Below, piece after piece: positions 14,217 to 15,732 of a DNA stretch of 15,732 nucleotides. Made by a program: the position numbers and the translations under genes. This DNA comes from an uncultured Bacilli bacterium (GTDB taxonomy: Bacteria > Bacillota_I > Bacilli_A > RF39 > UBA660). The stretch is from assembly GCA_944351345.1 (NCBI GenBank), contig CALVPO010000025.1, positions 1 to 15,732 on the forward strand. The letters are read 5' to 3'. Within the stretch, counting starts at the first letter, position 1. Each line of letters starts with the position of its first letter. The notes beneath the pieces are model-generated. The model had not been told where the DNA came from. It did not search any database and saw only the letters and a program-made list of their open reading frames with translations.

Positions 14217-15131
14217 ATGTTAAATAATCTATTAAATAACGTAAAAACCAAAATAAATAAAATCAAAGAAGAAAACAAAAATTATAACATCCAACTAAAT
14301 AATTCCACTCATTTCATAGGCCTACAACCACTACCAAAACTACCAGAAAAAAAGATTGAAAAAAATATAAACACTATCTTAGAAACATGTCCTGATTTAA
14401 ATAAAGAAAAAGCTATTATTATAAATAAAATTATCCCAACAACAGAAAACTACTTAACAATAATGTATTCAAAAGAAATAGTAACTGGAAATGATTACTG
14501 GCTAATACCAACTGAAAAATATCTTTGGATCATAAACGAAAAAGAATATGGCGTATTACTTTATCAAAATATAAAAATATGTAACATAATAAAAAATAAT
14601 ATAATGAGTAAAAATATTAATCTAAACAACGTAATTTTAGAAATAAATGGTAATGACGAAAAAATAAATAACTTTATAAATATCTTAAAAGATAAAAATA
14701 TAAGAGAAAAAATTATTCAAGAAAAAACAGCCTATCTTTGTAACATTACTCCAATATATCAAAACATAAACAAAATAGGTTCAGGCATATCAATAGATGC
14801 AAATAATAACATAGTTTTTCATACAAATAAAGATAATTACAAATTTAACATAAAAGACTTAACAAACTTCGAATTACTAGTTGATAATAATCCAATTCTA
14901 AGTAAAAATAGTAATAGAAATACACATATAACAAGTTCTCAAAACACATGTTATTCTATATCAATAAAAATAACTATTCAAGATACTTATATAATGATAC
15001 CTATCTTAGAACCAAATTCTCTTGGCAAAAAATATACAATAAAAGATTCTATATTTCAACAAAATATGAATTTTGCCAAAGAAATAATAAACAAACTACA
15101 AACTCTAACTGATAATATAAATTCTAACTAA
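14217..15131 (+). CDS. Hypothetical protein, 304 residues, only plus-strand gene
   Basis: I do not recognise this protein. The ATG at 14217 is chosen because AAAGGAG lies 6 nt upstream and the promoter candidate covers the earlier TTG at 14157. The N-terminal 40 residues are Lys/Asn-rich and helical. Residues of about 70-140 alternate polar and hydrophobic strands around NDYWLIPTEKYLWIINEK, which could be a small beta-barrel (PH-like) domain, though this is only an impression. The C-terminal half has further strand-like segments and ends in a helix. There is no signal peptide or membrane helix. It converges on the csp gene with only 29 bp between stops, and no plus-strand terminator is visible. 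Despite its orientation, its coding strand is C-richer than G, keeping the replication-strand bias of its neighbours. Confidence 0.8.
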   Translation: MLNNLLNNVKTKINKIKEENKNYNIQLNNSTHFIGLQPLPKLPEKKIEKNINTILETCPDLNKEKAIIINKIIPTTENYLTIMYSKEIVTGNDYWLIPTEKYLWIINEKEYGVLLYQNIKICNIIKNNIMSKNINLNNVILEINGNDEKINNFINILKDKNIREKIIQEKTAYLCNITPIYQNINKIGSGISIDANNNIVFHTNKDNYKFNIKDLTNFELLVDNNPILSKNSNRNTHITSSQNTCYSISIKITIQDTYIMIPILEPNSLGKKYTIKDSIFQQNMNFAKEIINKLQTLTDNINSN

Positions 15132-15137
15132 CCCAAT

Positions 15138-15164
15138 AAAAAAACTAGTATATTTAAACACTAG
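15138..15164 (-). terminator. Intrinsic terminator of the cold-shock gene, containing its stop codon
   Basis: On the minus strand, CTAGTGT (15158-15164) pairs with ATACTAG (15145-15151) with one G-T wobble and a 6-nt loop, followed by seven T. The stop codon TAG at 15161-15163 is within the ascending arm. Confidence 0.8.
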
Positions 15165-15385
15165 CCACGACTAATAATTTTAGCATCATTATTAGAAATA
15201 ACATTAATAGCTTGCAAACCTTTAGGAGTCTCAATAAGATCAAAACTAACTAACTGACCCTCAGACAAAGTCTTATATCCCTCTTGTTTAATAGCCGAAT
15301 AATGCACAAAAATATCTTCTCCTGATGAATGATCAATAAATCCATAGCCTTTCTCATTATTAAACCACTTTACACGTCCATTCAC
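15161..15385 (-). CDS. csp: Cold-shock domain protein (CspA family)
   Basis: This is a small single-stranded nucleic-acid-binding protein that melts RNA structure and helps transcription and translation, in the cold or constitutively. The 74 residues make up one cold-shock domain: GRVKWFNNEKGYGFID holds RNP1 (KGYGFID), DIFVHYSAI holds RNP2, and EGQLVSFDLIETPKGLQAINV completes the barrel. A short, unusual tail (NNDAKIISRG) extends slightly past the usual 66-70 residues. The start is GTG, with GAGG 8 nt upstream; the nearby ATG is out of frame. It lies between parB and the convergent plus-strand gene. Its promoter region holds tandem 0A-box-like sequences. The leader from the likely start point is about 45 nt, so a long cold-shock RNA leader is not evident. 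Confidence 0.95.
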   Translation of the reverse strand: MNGRVKWFNNEKGYGFIDHSSGEDIFVHYSAIKQEGYKTLSEGQLVSFDLIETPKGLQAINVISNNDAKIISRG

Positions 15386-15437
15386 TTAAAACACCTCACA
15401 TTCTAGTAATTCCTTACAATAATATTGTAATACTAAA

Positions 15438-15480
15438 ATTATACTCAATCAACAATTCACGTCCGACAAAATTCGACAAA
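15438..15480 (-). promoter_or_regulatory. csp promoter region with tandem 0A-box-like sites
   Basis: On the minus strand TATAAT lies at 15438-15443, but the expected -35 position reads TCGGAC, a poor match. Overlapping and just upstream of that position are two direct repeats, TTTGTCGAA (15472-15480) and TTTGTCGGA (15462-15470), spaced exactly 10 bp apart. The first matches the Spo0A box consensus (TGTCGAA core) and the second has one mismatch. A missing -35 covered by activator-like boxes is the arrangement of some Spo0A-activated promoters. Whether this organism has Spo0A cannot be seen here. Confidence 0.45.
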
Positions 15481-15500
15481 AAAAAAGATAAACAATTATC
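15478..15500 (-). terminator. Intrinsic terminator of parB
   Basis: On the minus strand, GATAA (15496-15500) pairs with TTATC (15487-15491) over a 4-nt loop, followed by nine T. It begins 8 nt after the parB stop. The T-run overlaps the first 0A-box-like site. Confidence 0.75.
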
Positions 15501-15507
15501 ACTAATT

Positions 15508-15732
15508 TTATTTATCTTTAATATCAACATTTAAAATATCTAATATCCTAGTCAAATCAACAGAAGACTCAAAAAATATCTCTATCTTCTTATTTTCAAC
15601 CTTAACTTTAGTCCCTAATATATCTCTAAGTTCATTTTCAATATATTTATACTCATTTTGAGGTTTCTGTACCCTATTAACAGAAACTTTTTTAGGTATA
15701 TCCTCAGTAATAGAAATATTTTCCAAATCTCT
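15508..15732 (-). CDS. parB: Chromosome-partitioning protein ParB, C-terminal part only
   Basis: ParB/Spo0J binds parS sites near the origin, loads SMC and works with ParA/Soj in chromosome segregation. Only the last 74 residues are in the window; the frame is open to the right edge (it reads RDLENIS there), so the start is outside. The visible part is the typical ParB dimerisation domain: YIENELRDILGTKVKVENKKIEIF followed by SSVDLTRILDILN. The RDLE stretch at the edge matches the end of the ParB linker region. Residues between are the usual Lys-rich linker. A parA gene is expected next to the right. Its presence suggests that the window is close to the replication origin. Confidence 0.92.
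   Translation of the reverse strand, partial: RDLENISITEDIPKKVSVNRVQKPQNEYKYIENELRDILGTKVKVENKKIEIFFESSVDLTRILDILNVDIKDK

Noticed and set aside
15450..15470. parS-like site near CGGACGTGAATTG
   Set aside because: Only about 10 of 16 positions match TGTTTCACGTGAAACA, and there is no palindrome.
1..15732. Alternative genetic code (UGA = Trp), suggested by the extreme AT content
   Set aside because: The conserved Trp in csp, serS and nifJ are TGG, and no conserved gene needs UGA readthrough. The only in-frame UGA considered, at 5210-5212, is explained by a frameshift.

Overview
The window is very AT-rich (below 30% G+C by eye). It reads cleanly with the standard bacterial code: tryptophan is TGG and no essential frame needs UGA readthrough. 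Most genes have GGAGG-type ribosome sites, promoters are TTGNNN-17-TATAAT, and U-tract terminators are common. A one-polypeptide pyruvate:ferredoxin oxidoreductase points to an anaerobe. Together this suggests a low-GC Gram-positive (Bacillota or a relative, perhaps gut-associated). I cannot place it more precisely. All genes but one lie on the minus strand, and the plus strand is strongly depleted in G relative to C. A partial parB at the right edge suggests that the replication origin lies beyond it and that the minus strand is the leading strand.

Layout from left to right (minus-strand transcription runs right to left). An outward promoter sits at 72-80. An unrecognised gene lies at 137-868, then nifJ at 942-4337 with its own promoter and a terminator that contains its stop codon. 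An accessory block covers 4493-8689. It holds a 98-residue unknown protein, a decayed gene (4865-6378) whose C-terminus is an RloB-type TOPRIM-like domain, and an intact 734-residue protein (6485-8689) ending in a run of 20-residue leucine-rich-like repeats. The decayed and intact genes share an N-terminal module of about 690 bp that is about 95% identical by hand count, joined to unrelated C-terminal domains.

Next come guanylate kinase (8786-9466) and a three-gene cell-surface module transcribed from 12687-12715. The module consists of a 46-residue membrane protein, a kinase-like/methyltransferase fusion protein, and a membrane-anchored sulfatase/alkaline-phosphatase-superfamily protein. The first pair of genes overlaps and the second pair is 4 bp apart. 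serS (12786-14072) follows, divergent from the only plus-strand gene (14217-15131, unknown). The window ends with a cold-shock protein gene, whose upstream region carries two tandem 0A-box-like sites, and the 3' part of parB.

The housekeeping genes (gmk, serS, csp, parB, nifJ) form a stable origin-proximal backbone. The block at 4.5-8.7 kb is the accessory region. Its combination of one constant N-terminal module with exchangeable C-terminal modules, one related to a family linked to phage defence, is the most unusual content of the window.
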